DNA from: Kordia algicida OT-1
Lineage (GTDB): Bacteria > Bacteroidota > Bacteroidia > Flavobacteriales > Flavobacteriaceae
DNA length: 64,000 bases
Assembly: GCF_000154725.1 (NCBI RefSeq)
Contig: NZ_DS544873.1
Span: 3,509,339-3,573,338, forward strand
Direction: 5' to 3'
Shown: positions 27,426 to 37,602 of the stretch, piece by piece
Position numbering within the stretch: the stretch's first letter is position 1
Layout: the number at the start of each line of letters is the position of its first letter
Notes under the pieces: model-generated
Database searches by the model: none
What the model was told of the DNA's origin: nothing
The model's input: the letters and a program-made list of their open reading frames with translations, nothing else
Program-made: the position numbers and the translations under genes

Positions 27426-30400
27426 TTACGCTGTTTGAAGTTGTTCTTGTGCTAATCGTACTAATGCTTTTCGGTATTCTTCTGGAAGCACTTTTATGAA
27501 TTTTGGAAGATAGTCTTCCCAATTGTCTAGTATTCGTTTTGCTAACGGACTCGATGTTGCTTGATAATGATTTTTGATGAGTTGTTTTAGTTGCGTTTCG
27601 TCTTCTTCTAATTCAATCGCATCAATATTTAAACTTTCTGAATTACAGTGTTGGAAAAAAGTATCGTCTTCCGCTAAAACATACGCGATTCCGCCACTCA
27701 TTCCTGCGCCAAAATTGCGTCCAACTTGCCCAAGAATTACGGCAATTCCGCCTGTCATGTATTCGCATCCATGATCGCCAATGCCTTCTACAACCGCTTT
27801 TGCTCCTGAGTTTCGCACACAAAAACGTTCTCCAGCTTTTCCATTGATGTAAACTTCTCCAGAAGTTGCTCCGTATAAGGTGACATTTCCTGTGATGACA
27901 TTGTCTTCAGGAATAATTGTCGAAGCTGAAGGAACTTTTATAATGAGTTTTCCACCAGATAAGCCTTTTCCCAGATAATCATTCGTGTTTCCGTGAACTG
28001 TCATGCGAATTCCTTTGGTAGCAAACGCACCAAAGCTTTGTCCTGCAGCGCCTTTAAAATCTATGTTTATCGTATCTTCTGGCAAACCTTCTGCACCGTA
28101 TATTTTGGAGATTTCATTACTTACAATTGCACCAACAGCTCTATCAATATTCGTAATATTAAGATTTAAATCTGTTCGTTGTCTTCTAAATAATGCTTGA
28201 TGTGCTTGCTTGATGATTTTGAAATCTAAGTGTGTTTCTAAGTTGTGATCTTGCTTTTCTGTATTGTATAGTTTTACATCGTCTGAAACTTCTACTTTGT
28301 GTAGAATTGGTGTTAAATCGATTCCCGAAGCTTTGTAATGTTCAATCGCTTTGTTTCGGTTGAGTTTTTGTACTTGTCCAACCATTTCATTGACTGTTTT
28401 GAAACCTAGTTTTGCCATGATTTCTCGTAATTCTTGCGCTACGAAATACATGTAATTGACAACATGTTCTGGTTTTCCTTTGAATTTTTTTCGCAGGACA
28501 GGATTTTGTGTTGCAATTCCGACAGGACAGGTATTTAAGTGGCAAACTCGCATCATTATACAACCTGAAGCTACTAATGGTGCTGTGGCAAAACCGAATT
28601 CTTCTGCGCCTAGCAAACAGGCAATCGCAACATCGCGTCCCGTTTTTAATTGTCCGTCACATTCTAAGACAATTCGGTTACGCAAATCGTTCATTACTAA
28701 GGTTTGTTGCGCTTCTGCGATTCCTAATTCCCACGGTAAGCCAGCATGTTTTAAGGAAGTTAAAGGAGAAGCGCCTGTTCCGCCATCAAAACCAGAGATT
28801 AAAACGACATCTGCTTTTGCTTTGGCAACTCCGGCAGCAACAGTTCCAACACCAACTTCTGAAACCAATTTTACATTGATGCGCGCTTCTCGATTGGCTG
28901 ATTTTACATCATAAATTAATTGTGATAAGTCTTCAATGGAATAGATATCGTGATGCGGTGGCGGCGAAATGAGCCCGACATACGGTGTAGAGTTTCGTGT
29001 TTTTGCGATTTGCGGATTTACTTTTGGTCCAGGCAATTGTCCGCCCTCTCCAGGTTTTGCTCCTTGTGCGATTTTGATTTGAATTTCGTTTGCGCTTGTG
29101 AGATAATTTGAAGTGACACCAAAACGTCCAGAAGCGACTTGTTTGATCGCGGAGTTTTTCCAGTCACCTTGCGAGCTTTTGTAGAAGCGTTCTTGGTCTT
29201 CTCCACCTTCACCAGAGTTTGATTTTCCACCGATTCTGTTCATGGCAATCGCTAAGTTTTCATGCGCTTCTTTGCTGATAGATCCGTACGACATAGCACC
29301 TGTTTTGAATCGTTTTACAATTTCCGTCCACGGTTCTACTTCTTCAAGCGGAATTGGATCGTATTGATCGAATTCAAACAAACCTCTGATAGTCATCAAA
29401 CTTTTTGATTGATTGTTGACTAATGCTGAATATTCTTTAAAAGTAGATGCTTTGTTGGTTCGTACCGATTCTTGTAGTTTGGCAACCGTTAACGGATTGA
29501 ATACGTGTTTTTCTTGTCCGCGTCGCCATCTGTATTCGCCACCAACTTCAATGTCTGCGTTGACTTCATTGACTTGAAATGCTTTTTTGTGACGTTTTAC
29601 GATTTCTTGTTCTATTTCGCGCAAGCCAATTCCTTGTATGCGTGTGGGTGTGTTTGGAAAGTATTTTTTGACTGTGGTCGAATTGATTCCGATGCATTCA
29701 AATAGTTGTGATCCACGATAGGAGTTTAGTGTTGAGATTCCGATTTTGTTCATCACTTTTAGAATTCCTTTCCCGACTGCTTTGTTGTAATTTTTAATCG
29801 CCGCCAAATATTCTAATTCTGTAATGTCACCATTAATTACTTGTTTTTCTACGATTTCATTGACGATATACGGATTTACCGCGCTTGCTCCAAAACCAAA
29901 TAGTAAGGCAAAATGATGCACTTCCCGTGGTTCGGCTGATTCTATTATCAGACTTATTTTTGAACGTTTTTTGAGCTTATGCAACGCGTGATTTAGATAG
30001 GAACATGCCAGTAATGCTGGAATTGGCGCGTGTTTTTCATCTACATATCTATCCGAAAGGATAATAATATTTGCGCCATTATCAATTGCCTTAGAAGCTT
30101 TGTGCATGAGGTTTTCTAAGGCAATTTCGAGTTCGTTTAATCCACGATTTACCTCATATAACATCGAAATGGATTCTACTTTAAAATTAGGATTGCTATC
30201 GTAGTTTCTGATTTTGTCTAAGTCATGTTTGGAAATGACAGGGTTCTGAATTTTTAGTTTTTTACAGTGTTCCGCATTGATATCAAAAAGATTTACATCG
30301 CTTCCAAGCGTCAAACTGATGTCTGTGATTAATTCTTCACGAACACCATCTAACGGCGGATTCGTTACTTGGGCAAATAGTTGTTTGAAATAGTTGTAGA

Positions 30401-31928
30401 TGAGTTGTGGTCTTTCCGACAGAATCGCGATTGGTGTATCGCTTCCCATAGAACCGATCGGTTCTTTTGCCAATTGTGCCATGGGACGAATGATGGTGTT
30501 TAAATCTTCTTGCGTGTACCCAAATACAACTTCGCGTTTTTTGAGCTCGATTTCGTCATATTTAATCGGTCCTTTTTTTGCTGAAATATCGCGTAAATGC
30601 ACTAAGTTTTCGTTCAACCATTTTCGGTACGGATGTTTGGCAGCAATGGTTTCCTTGATTTCTTCATCGTTAACAATTCGACCTTCATTCATATTTACCA
30701 AAAACATTTTTCCAGGTTCTAATCGCCCGTGAAATGCTACATTTTCTGGTTTTATATCCACCACTCCAGTTTCTGACGACATGATAACATTTCCGTGTTT
30801 GGTAACCGTATATCGCGACGGACGCAATCCGTTTCTATCTAAAACGGCTCCGATGTAATTTCCATCGGTAAACGGAATTGATGCTGGTCCATCCCAAGGT
30901 TCCATCAAGCAAGAATTGTATTCGTAAAAGGCTTTTTTAGCATCCGACATGTTTGGGTTTTTCTCCCAAGCTTCGGGCACTAACATCATCATGGCTTCTG
31001 GCAACGAACGACCTGTCATGAGTAATAATTCTACCACCATATCTAAGGTTGCAGAATCTGATTTTCCTTTTAAGATTGTTGGAATTATTTTTTTGATGTC
31101 TTCGCCAAACAACGGACTTTTCATGATTTCTTCCCTTGAAAACATTCTGGAAACATTTCCGCGAAGTGTATTTATTTCTCCATTATGACAGATGTATCTG
31201 AAAGGTTGCGCCAAATCCCACGTGGGAAATGTATTGGTTGAAAAACGTTGATGTACTAATGCCAAACGTGTATCTAAATCGGCATCAAATAAATCTAGAT
31301 AATATTCATTGATATGTTCTGGCTTGAGCAAACCTTTGAAAATAATGATTTTCGTTGATAAGCTTGGTACGTAAAAGAACTTAGATTCTGAAAGTTTGGA
31401 ATCATATATAATATGTTCCGTGATTTTTCGAGCGGCAAATAGTTTGAGCTTGAAGTCTACATCCGATTGTTTTGCATCTGATTTTCCGATGAATAGTTGT
31501 TTTACAAAAGGTTCAGTTTCTTTGGCAATTTCGCCCAAAACTTTACTATTTACAGGCACATTTCTCCATCCAATTAATTCCAGACCTTGCTTTTTTATTT
31601 CTGCCTCAAATACATTGATACAATATTCGCGTTGATTATTTTTCTGTGGAAGAAATACATTGCTTACGGCATATTCACCAAGATTTGGCAATATAAAGTC
31701 GCAAGATTTTTCAAAGAATTTATGCGGAATGTCTATTAAAATACCTGCACCATCGCCTGTAACTCCATCGGCACTAACGGCGCCACGATGTTCAAGTTTT
31801 ACTAAAATTTCAAGTGCTTTGTGAATGATATCATTAGAACGTTTTCCTGTTAAACTACATATAAATCCTGCGCCGCAATTGTCGTGTTCAAATTCTGGTA
31901 AATAGAGTCCTTGTTTCTTAAGCATCAT
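27426..31928 (-). CDS. gltB: Glutamate synthase large subunit
   Basis: Makes two glutamates from glutamine and 2-oxoglutarate. 1500 aa with all expected parts. An Ntn amidotransferase has catalytic C18 in HDNCGAGF, so a 17-residue propeptide must be removed. The FMN-binding synthase core lies at about residues 860-1200 ([38 protein letters not shown]). The 3Fe-4S cysteines are in [19 protein letters not shown], and the C-terminal GXGXG beta-helix has [21 protein letters not shown]. It starts 437 nt from the divergent porin gene. It probably forms an operon with gltD. Confidence 0.96.
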   Translation of the reverse strand: MMLKKQGLYLPEFEHDNCGAGFICSLTGKRSNDIIHKALEILVKLEHRGAVSADGVTGDGAGILIDIPHKFFEKSCDFILPNLGEYAVSNVFLPQKNNQREYCINVFEAEIKKQGLELIGWRNVPVNSKVLGEIAKETEPFVKQLFIGKSDAKQSDVDFKLKLFAARKITEHIIYDSKLSESKFFYVPSLSTKIIIFKGLLKPEHINEYYLDLFDADLDTRLALVHQRFSTNTFPTWDLAQPFRYICHNGEINTLRGNVSRMFSREEIMKSPLFGEDIKKIIPTILKGKSDSATLDMVVELLLMTGRSLPEAMMMLVPEAWEKNPNMSDAKKAFYEYNSCLMEPWDGPASIPFTDGNYIGAVLDRNGLRPSRYTVTKHGNVIMSSETGVVDIKPENVAFHGRLEPGKMFLVNMNEGRIVNDEEIKETIAAKHPYRKWLNENLVHLRDISAKKGPIKYDEIELKKREVVFGYTQEDLNTIIRPMAQLAKEPIGSMGSDTPIAILSERPQLIYNYFKQLFAQVTNPPLDGVREELITDISLTLGSDVNLFDINAEHCKKLKIQNPVISKHDLDKIRNYDSNPNFKVESISMLYEVNRGLNELEIALENLMHKASKAIDNGANIIILSDRYVDEKHAPIPALLACSYLNHALHKLKKRSKISLIIESAEPREVHHFALLFGFGASAVNPYIVNEIVEKQVINGDITELEYLAAIKNYNKAVGKGILKVMNKIGISTLNSYRGSQLFECIGINSTTVKKYFPNTPTRIQGIGLREIEQEIVKRHKKAFQVNEVNADIEVGGEYRWRRGQEKHVFNPLTVAKLQESVRTNKASTFKEYSALVNNQSKSLMTIRGLFEFDQYDPIPLEEVEPWTEIVKRFKTGAMSYGSISKEAHENLAIAMNRIGGKSNSGEGGEDQERFYKSSQGDWKNSAIKQVASGRFGVTSNYLTSANEIQIKIAQGAKPGEGGQLPGPKVNPQIAKTRNSTPYVGLISPPPHHDIYSIEDLSQLIYDVKSANREARINVKLVSEVGVGTVAAGVAKAKADVVLISGFDGGTGASPLTSLKHAGLPWELGIAEAQQTLVMNDLRNRIVLECDGQLKTGRDVAIACLLGAEEFGFATAPLVASGCIMMRVCHLNTCPVGIATQNPVLRKKFKGKPEHVVNYMYFVAQELREIMAKLGFKTVNEMVGQVQKLNRNKAIEHYKASGIDLTPILHKVEVSDDVKLYNTEKQDHNLETHLDFKIIKQAHQALFRRQRTDLNLNITNIDRAVGAIVSNEISKIYGAEGLPEDTINIDFKGAAGQSFGAFATKGIRMTVHGNTNDYLGKGLSGGKLIIKVPSASTIIPEDNVITGNVTLYGATSGEVYINGKAGERFCVRNSGAKAVVEGIGDHGCEYMTGGIAVILGQVGRNFGAGMSGGIAYVLAEDDTFFQHCNSESLNIDAIELEEDETQLKQLIKNHYQATSSPLAKRILDNWEDYLPKFIKVLPEEYRKALVRLAQEQLQTA

Positions 31929-32239
31929 CAGATAATTTTAGGTTTTTTTACACCTTTATTTATTGTCTAATATAGAAGCAAGAATTTTATAATAAAAAAA
32001 GCCGAAACACTTTTTCTAAATCCGTAATTAAAGCCTTTTTAAATGAAGAATTATCAATTTAAAGCTTAATTTTTACGAAAAATACAACTCGATTAATTTT
32101 AAAATTAAATGTTAAATTTTGCGAAAACGTTTGCGAAATTATTCAATTTTTAAAATATCATTATCAATTTAACTAAAAAGCTACATATTCTTCAAAATTT
32201 GAATTATCAATTTTATAAAAAATTCAATAAAAAAAAGTA

Positions 32240-32260
32240 AACCCTAAAAAATATAGGGTT
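32240..32260. promoter_or_regulatory. Operator-like inverted repeat 1 upstream of porin-amtB
   Basis: Perfect palindrome AACCCTA-N7-TAGGGTT with an A/T spacer. The dimeric-regulator reading is inferred; the binding protein is unknown. Confidence 0.5.
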
Positions 32261-32292
32261 CAAATTTTAAAAATGATAAAAATTATAATTTT

Positions 32293-32314
32293 AACCCTAT
32301 TTTTTTATAGGTGT
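32293..32314. promoter_or_regulatory. Operator-like inverted repeat 2 upstream of porin-amtB
   Basis: AACCCTA-N8-TAGGTGT, an imperfect copy of the site at 32240-32260. The centres are about 53 nt apart, close to five helical turns. It lies immediately upstream of the putative -7 box. Confidence 0.45.
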
Positions 32315-32364
32315 AAATTTAATTTGTATAGTTTTGAGAGCAACTAACTAACAATTTTGAATTT

Positions 32365-33351
32365 ATGAAAAACTTTTTTGCATGCTTGTTGCTTTTCACA
32401 ACTTTTACGTTGAGTGCACAAGAAAAAACCGAAATCCCTAAAAAAAAATTCACTTTTGGCGGAAGTTTAGATGCTTACTACCGAACCAACTTTACAGCTC
32501 CTAATGATGACAATCAAATTGCGCCCGCAACTTCATTTGCAGATACTGCTGGTTTCTCTTTAGGAATGGCAAATATTATTGCTTCTTACGAGAAAGGAAA
32601 AATTGGAGGTGTCGCCGATTTGGTTTTTGGACCACGTGGAGAAGCTGCAAGCGCCACTGTAATTAATCAGTTGTTTGCTTATTACAACATTAGCGAAAAC
32701 ACGAAATTGACTATTGGTAAATTCAATACATTTTTAGGATATGAGGTAATTTCTCCAACAGGAAATTTTAATTATAGTACTTCTTATTTGTTTTCAAACG
32801 GACCTTTTTCACATACAGGTTTGAAAGCCGATTTCACCCTTTCGGAAGATTTTAGCTTGATGCTTGGTGTTTTTAATCAGACTGATGTTACGGAGTTTAA
32901 TCCTGATGGAAGTTACGCTGTAGGCGCACAATTAGGTTATAAAAGTCAATTCCTGAATTTACTTTATGACAAAGCCGGATTGGGTTTTGAAATAGATTAT
33001 ACAGGTGGTTTTGACGCTTCCGCAGATTTCTATGTTGGAATTAATGCCGCTTTTGCGGATAATGAAGGCGAAGGTTTTTACGGAGCAGCGATTTATCCAC
33101 AATATAGTGCCACAGAATCTTTAACTGTAGGTTTACGAGGTGAATATTTTCAAACGCAAAGTGATCTTGTGAGTGATGATCCAAGTGTTTTTTCAGTCAC
33201 ATTAACTGGAAGTTATGTAATTGAAGAAGATTTAATCATTAAACCTGAATTTCGATTTGATAGCGGTTCAGAAGATATTTTTATCGACACCGATTTAATG
33301 GCAACTAAAAGTTTAGGTTCTTTTGTTTTAGCGGCTATCTACAAATTTTAA
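32365..33351 (+). CDS. Outer-membrane porin-type protein paired with amtB
   Basis: A 328-aa secreted beta-barrel. The signal peptide is residues 1-18 (ends in TLSAQ). The mature protein consists of alternating strands with many Gly/aromatic turns and ends in AAIYKF, with the terminal phenylalanine expected of BAM substrates. It fits the putative beta-barrel porin-2 / OmpL-like group. It lies 31 nt upstream of amtB and shares its promoter region, so a role in letting ammonium or nitrogen compounds cross the outer membrane is plausible but not shown. Confidence 0.8.
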   Translation: MKNFFACLLLFTTFTLSAQEKTEIPKKKFTFGGSLDAYYRTNFTAPNDDNQIAPATSFADTAGFSLGMANIIASYEKGKIGGVADLVFGPRGEAASATVINQLFAYYNISENTKLTIGKFNTFLGYEVISPTGNFNYSTSYLFSNGPFSHTGLKADFTLSEDFSLMLGVFNQTDVTEFNPDGSYAVGAQLGYKSQFLNLLYDKAGLGFEIDYTGGFDASADFYVGINAAFADNEGEGFYGAAIYPQYSATESLTVGLRGEYFQTQSDLVSDDPSVFSVTLTGSYVIEEDLIIKPEFRFDSGSEDIFIDTDLMATKSLGSFVLAAIYKF

Positions 33352-33382
33352 TCAAACATAATTACTAATAATAAATACCATT

Positions 33383-34693
33383 ATGATGGATAATTTTTTA
33401 ACCATTTTACCAAATTTCATTACAATTCAAGATGCTACTGCTGTTTCAAGCGAAGATTTAAAAGCAGCAATTGAAGCAATTAATACCGACATGGGAATGT
33501 TATGGATGCTACTTTCAGGTATTTTAGTATTCTTTATGCAAGCTGGTTTTACACTTGTAGAATCGGGCATGACACGTTCTAAAAACGCGGTAAACATCGC
33601 CATGAAAAACGTTCTTGACATTTGCGTTGGTTCGTTGACTTATTGGCTAGTAGGATATTCTTTGATGTATGGAGATACTTCCAACGGCTGGTTTTTTTGG
33701 AGCGGATTGTTTCAAGGAGAAGGCGCTGATTTATTTTTTCAAACTATGTTTGCTGCTACTGCTGCTACTATTGTTTCTGGAGCAATTGCAGGCAGAACAA
33801 AATATTCAACGTATATCATTTTCTCTTTAGTGATGACAGCCGTTATTTACCCAATTTCTGGAGGTTGGCAATGGCAAGGCGAAGGCTGGTTAACTGATCT
33901 TGGCTTTATTGACTTTGCAGGATCTTCTATTGTACACTCTGTTGGTGGTTGGGCTGCTTTGGTCGCTGCTATTTTAGTAGGACCACGTATTGGAAAGTTT
34001 GTAGATGGAAAAGTAATTCCGATTCCTGGACATAATCAAATTATGGCAACTTTGGGTGTATTCATTCTTTGGTTAGGTTGGTTTGGTTTTAATGGTGGAT
34101 CGCAACTTGCTTGGGGCGGCGCTGATGCCGTTGGCGCTTCAAATGTTGTATTAATTACAAATATTTCTGCTGCGGCAGGCGGTTTGGGAGCGTTAATTAC
34201 TACATGGATTTGGTATGGAAAACCACATTTGGCACAAACACTTAATGGTGCACTTGCTGGTTTGGTAAGTATTACTGCTGGTTGTGGAAATATGTCTGAC
34301 GGTGGTGCATTTTTAGCAGGTTTAATTGGTGGTGTTTTAGTCGTATTTTCGATAGAATTTATTGAGAAAAAACTAAAAATTGATGATGCTATCGGAGCCG
34401 TTTCCGTACATGGTGTTGTTGGTGCTTGGGGAACAATTGTAATTGGTCTTTGGGGAATTGATGGTGATAAAGGCATTGGACTTTTTAATGGTGGTGGAGC
34501 TTCTCAATTAGGTACACAAGCTATTGGCGTTTTGGCGTATGCAGTTTGGGCAATCGTCTTGTCTTTCATTGTGTTATTTACACTTAAGAAAACAATTGGT
34601 TTGCGTGTGAGTGCAGAAGTTGAAGAAACAGGACTGGATTTAGCTGAGCACGGAACTATTGCATATCCAGGAAAGCGCGATAGAGGAGAATAA
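33383..34693 (+). CDS. amtB: Ammonium transporter (Amt family)
   Basis: An inner-membrane ammonium channel, 436 aa with about eleven transmembrane segments. The two pore histidines are present in SSIVHSVGGWAALVAA (near residue 191) and AVSVHGVVGAWGT (near 346). The family signature with conserved Asp/Trp/Gly residues is FILWLGWFGFNGGSQLA. No PII (glnK) gene is adjacent, unlike the common amtB-glnK pairing; the next gene is a tectonin-repeat protein. It is co-transcribed with the porin, and a terminator follows at 34716. Confidence 0.95.
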   Translation: MMDNFLTILPNFITIQDATAVSSEDLKAAIEAINTDMGMLWMLLSGILVFFMQAGFTLVESGMTRSKNAVNIAMKNVLDICVGSLTYWLVGYSLMYGDTSNGWFFWSGLFQGEGADLFFQTMFAATAATIVSGAIAGRTKYSTYIIFSLVMTAVIYPISGGWQWQGEGWLTDLGFIDFAGSSIVHSVGGWAALVAAILVGPRIGKFVDGKVIPIPGHNQIMATLGVFILWLGWFGFNGGSQLAWGGADAVGASNVVLITNISAAAGGLGALITTWIWYGKPHLAQTLNGALAGLVSITAGCGNMSDGGAFLAGLIGGVLVVFSIEFIEKKLKIDDAIGAVSVHGVVGAWGTIVIGLWGIDGDKGIGLFNGGGASQLGTQAIGVLAYAVWAIVLSFIVLFTLKKTIGLRVSAEVEETGLDLAEHGTIAYPGKRDRGE

Positions 34694-34715
34694 TTACTAA
34701 CAACTTTTACAATTG

Positions 34716-34752
34716 AAAAAGTCTTCAAAATTTATATTTCGAAGGCTTTTTT
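34716..34752 (+). terminator. Terminator after amtB
   Basis: Stem AAAAAGTCTTC / GAAGGCTTTTT with one G-U pair, loop of about 15 nt, then T-tract. Confidence 0.75.
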
Positions 34753-34829
34753 GCTTCAATGACGTATCAATCATTAAGGAATGGCATTAAATTTGTACTT
34801 TTAGTAGATACAACCATAATAATTCTATC

Positions 34830-35537
34830 ATGAAAAAAATTACATACGTATTCATCTTACTTTTATTTTGCTTTACTACCGTAAATGCACAAGTTTGGAA
34901 ACAACTGCGCGGTGGTGGAAAAGGAAAAGCTATTTATAATGATAAAGGAACTGTTTGGGTAATTGGCATGGGAAATAGCATTTTTACACATAATGGGCGC
35001 TTGTGGAGCGAATATCCTGGTGGCGGAAAAGCCCTAGATATTGCTGTGCATAAAGGTACACCTTATATTATTGGACTGAATAACGGTATTTGGAAAGGAA
35101 CTGGTTCTGGTTGGGTTCCGATGCCTGGAAATGGACTTGGGAAAAAGATTTATAGTGATAACGGTCAGTTGTGGCTTATCGGATTGAATAATAATGTGTT
35201 CTCTTTTGATGGTCGCAATTGGAATTTATATCCAGGACAAGGAAAAGCTGTAGATATTGCCGCACATCGTGGCATTCCCTATATTATTGCAGAAGATGGT
35301 AGTATTTGGCGCGGAAACGGCATGGGTTGGATTCAACTTCGCGGTAGAGGAATTGGACAGAAAATAGCATGCGATCAAGATGGAACCGTTTGGGTAATTG
35401 GAATTAATAACGGAGTTTTTCGTTACCAAAGAAGTCGTTGGATTGAATATCAAGGCGGCGGAAAAGGATTAGATTTAGCTGTTTTTAGAGGAATTCCGTA
35501 TGTAATTGGATTGAATCATTCTATCTGGAAAGGATAA
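34830..35537 (+). CDS. Secreted tectonin beta-propeller repeat protein
   Basis: 235 aa with a signal peptide to about residue 20 (TVNAQ). The mature part is six ~36-residue tectonin repeats. They alternate between two subtypes: odd repeats read ...KIYxDxGTVWVIG...VF, even repeats ...DIAxHRGIPYIIG...IWKG. The domain therefore looks like three copies of a two-blade unit forming one six-bladed propeller. Tectonins such as fish-egg lectins and tachylectin-1 bind sugars or LPS, so a cell-surface lectin role is possible. It has its own terminator at 35560 and a TACTTTTA box upstream. Confidence 0.85.
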   Translation: MKKITYVFILLLFCFTTVNAQVWKQLRGGGKGKAIYNDKGTVWVIGMGNSIFTHNGRLWSEYPGGGKALDIAVHKGTPYIIGLNNGIWKGTGSGWVPMPGNGLGKKIYSDNGQLWLIGLNNNVFSFDGRNWNLYPGQGKAVDIAAHRGIPYIIAEDGSIWRGNGMGWIQLRGRGIGQKIACDQDGTVWVIGINNGVFRYQRSRWIEYQGGGKGLDLAVFRGIPYVIGLNHSIWKG

Positions 35538-35559
35538 GATTAAAAAAATTTATAAAATC

Positions 35560-35600
35560 AAAAGGTTGTCTGAGAATTAAACTTCTTAGGCAACCTTTTT
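35560..35600. terminator. Terminator between convergent genes
   Basis: Stem AAAAGGTTGTCT / AGGCAACCTTTT with a T-tract on the plus strand and A's on the other side, so it may act in both directions. Confidence 0.75.
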
Positions 35601-35613
35601 TATGTGTGATTGT

Positions 35614-36054
35614 TTATACCCAAGCATTTACAATTCCGCCCATAATGGCAAAAGTTACGATCCAATATCCAACATTTATCAGCATGTATTTGAACGATTT
35701 TTGTTCAAAAAGTGCGTTGGTTACTAAAACTGGCATGGCAATAAATAGTGCTACTGAAATTCCGTGTACAACTCCATGACCAAAAGTATGATATCTTGAA
35801 ACATCTATTCCGTGCAATTCATCTGGCGGAATTCCTCCTGTGACAACCGAATTTACATAGATAAAGAATATAGCAAAAAAAGCTAATACAACGCTGAGTC
35901 CAAATCGTAATGGCATTCCTTTTTGAGCTTGTGCTTCGGTAATGCCTGTTTCTTTCATCCAAGCTTTACCAAATAAAGGTCCGTACCACAAAAATCCAAT
36001 CACGAGTGTAGATAATGCGGCTACAATGAGTGCAATCCAATTTACGTTTTCCAT
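35614..36054 (-). CDS. DUF1761 membrane protein
   Basis: 146 aa, four hydrophobic segments (about residues 5-25, 50-70, 92-112, 122-142). The opening NWIALIVAALSTLVIGFLWYGPLFGKAWMKETG is the DUF1761 signature, with the WYGPLFGKAW word. The function of the family is unknown. It is separated by 73 nt from the thioesterase gene upstream on the same strand and may be co-transcribed with it. Confidence 0.85.
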   Translation of the reverse strand: MENVNWIALIVAALSTLVIGFLWYGPLFGKAWMKETGITEAQAQKGMPLRFGLSVVLAFFAIFFIYVNSVVTGGIPPDELHGIDVSRYHTFGHGVVHGISVALFIAMPVLVTNALFEQKSFKYMLINVGYWIVTFAIMGGIVNAWV

Positions 36055-36127
36055 AATATTTGATGTTAGTTACTAAAGTTATTTAGGTGTATTTAAATGT
36101 ACTTCTTTTTCACTAACAATCAAACAG

Positions 36128-36604
36128 TTACTCTAAATTCACTGGTTTTTTCCCAAAACGACGTGTATCTTCTTTAGTTAATATTTTAAATGTTTTTGCG
36201 CGTGGCACATTGCGTAATGCTTCATTAAATCCATCAGGCAAGCCTATTAATTGACGCGTTTTTAGATCGATCCAAGCACCCATCATTTCACAACTTGCAA
36301 AATTTTTTCCATTTACATCATAAAAATTATGAAGAAATTCAAAGAACATTCCGTCTTCACTTAACCCAGCAATTTCCAACGAAACTTTTACAGGTTTTCC
36401 AGGAAATGCTTCTTTAAAATAATACATGTGCTCATAAAATACGACAGGACCAATGTTGTTTTTGGCTAATTCTCTCTGTGTGAAGCCGTTTTCAATAAGG
36501 AAACCCATGCGTGTATGACTCATGAAATTTATGTAAGCTGAGTTGGCTAAGTGGCGATTTGCATCTAAATCACTCCAACGAATGTCAAATTCTTTAAAAT
36601 ACAT
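36128..36604 (-). CDS. Hotdog-fold acyl-CoA thioesterase
   Basis: 158 aa, single 4HBT-type hotdog domain. The N-terminal FDIRWSDLDANRHLANSAYINF has the family Asp-x-x-x-H/N active-site pattern at about residues 12-25. It is followed by SHTRMGFL and strands with VKVSLEIAGLSEDGMFFEF. Substrate chain length is not predictable. A TATTTTTG promoter box lies in the 29-nt divergent gap with the YheT-type hydrolase. Confidence 0.88.
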   Translation of the reverse strand: MYFKEFDIRWSDLDANRHLANSAYINFMSHTRMGFLIENGFTQRELAKNNIGPVVFYEHMYYFKEAFPGKPVKVSLEIAGLSEDGMFFEFLHNFYDVNGKNFASCEMMGAWIDLKTRQLIGLPDGFNEALRNVPRAKTFKILTKEDTRRFGKKPVNLE

Positions 36605-36623
36605 TATATTTATTTTTTATTTT

Positions 36624-36631
36624 CAAAAATA
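36624..36631 (-). promoter_or_regulatory. -7 box (TATTTTTG) for the thioesterase
   Basis: Exact TAnnTTTG on the minus strand, 20 nt before the ATG at 36604. It almost abuts the divergent start at 36634. Confidence 0.5.
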
Positions 36632-36633
36632 GC

Positions 36634-37602
36634 ATGCCAATAGTTAAAAGTCATTACAATCCACCACATATTTTCAAAAACGGTCATTTTTCCACTATTT
36701 ATTCCGGATTATACAGAAATGTTTCAGGCGTTTATCAAAAGCGTGAACGTGTGACATTGAGCGATCAGGATTTTATAGATTTAGATTGGAGTTATGCCGC
36801 GTATCATCAAAATGTTTCTAAACTTATTATAATTCTTCATGGTTTGGAAGGAAATGCACAACGCGCTTATATTAAAGGAACTGCAAAATTGTTTAATAAT
36901 AGCGGTTATGATGCCGTTGGAATGAATTTTAGAAGTTGTAGCGGACAACCAAATCGTTTGTTTCGCTCATACAACGCTGGCGCCACCGAAGATTTGAGAG
37001 AAGTTATTGAATATATTATCAAAAATTATCCACAATATTCACATATTGTTTTGAAGGGCTTTAGCTTGGGTGGAAATATGTTGTTGAAGTATTTGGGTGA
37101 ACCTATTCGTATTCCTAAAGAAGTGAAATCGGCAATCGCCATTTCTGTTCCTTGCGATTTAAAAAGTTCATTGACTCAGATGAAACGCTTGGAAAATTAT
37201 TTGTATTCACGTATGTTTATTAAATACCTTCAAAAAAAGCTTGAATATAAGCATGCTTCTTTTCCAAGTTTAATTACGCTTGAAGATATAAAAGCAGCCA
37301 ATTCTATGCTGAAAATCGATCATTTGTATACGTCGCGAGCGCACGGTTATAAAGATGCTTTTGAGTATTATATGAAAGCTTCGTCGCGACAATTTATTTC
37401 AAATATTAAAATTCCAACACTGCTGATTAACGCAAAAAATGATTCGTTTTTGTCAAAAGATTGCTTTCCTATTGAAGAAGCCGAACAGAACGAAAATTTT
37501 TATTTAGAAATGCCAAAATATGGCGGACATGTCGGTTTTTTCACTGGAACTGAAGTATATTACAACGAAGAAAGAGCGCTCAACTTTGCTACTTTGGCTT
37601 AA
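36634..37602 (+). CDS. YheT-family alpha/beta hydrolase
   Basis: 322 aa. The oxyanion region is ILHGLEGNAQRAY near residue 69. MNFRSCSGQPNR near 103 is the typical YheT wording. The nucleophile serine is in KGFSLGGNMLLKYLGE near residue 144. The late acid/histidine part reads NAKNDSFL...YGGHVGF, giving a complete Ser-Asp-His triad. The substrate is unknown (esterase/lipase-like). It overlaps the 3' end of the convergent prsW gene by 14 nt. Confidence 0.88.
   Translation: MPIVKSHYNPPHIFKNGHFSTIYSGLYRNVSGVYQKRERVTLSDQDFIDLDWSYAAYHQNVSKLIIILHGLEGNAQRAYIKGTAKLFNNSGYDAVGMNFRSCSGQPNRLFRSYNAGATEDLREVIEYIIKNYPQYSHIVLKGFSLGGNMLLKYLGEPIRIPKEVKSAIAISVPCDLKSSLTQMKRLENYLYSRMFIKYLQKKLEYKHASFPSLITLEDIKAANSMLKIDHLYTSRAHGYKDAFEYYMKASSRQFISNIKIPTLLINAKNDSFLSKDCFPIEEAEQNENFYLEMPKYGGHVGFFTGTEVYYNEERALNFATLA

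Larger units (their letters stand above)
31929..32364. promoter_or_regulatory. Divergent control region between gltB and porin-amtB
   Basis: 436 nt, very A/T-rich, no gene. It contains two copies of an AACCCTA...TAGG inverted repeat (32240-32260 and 32293-32314) and a near-consensus -7 box ending TTTG at 32323-32326 on the plus strand. Nothing else recognisable was seen on the gltB side. Confidence 0.55.
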
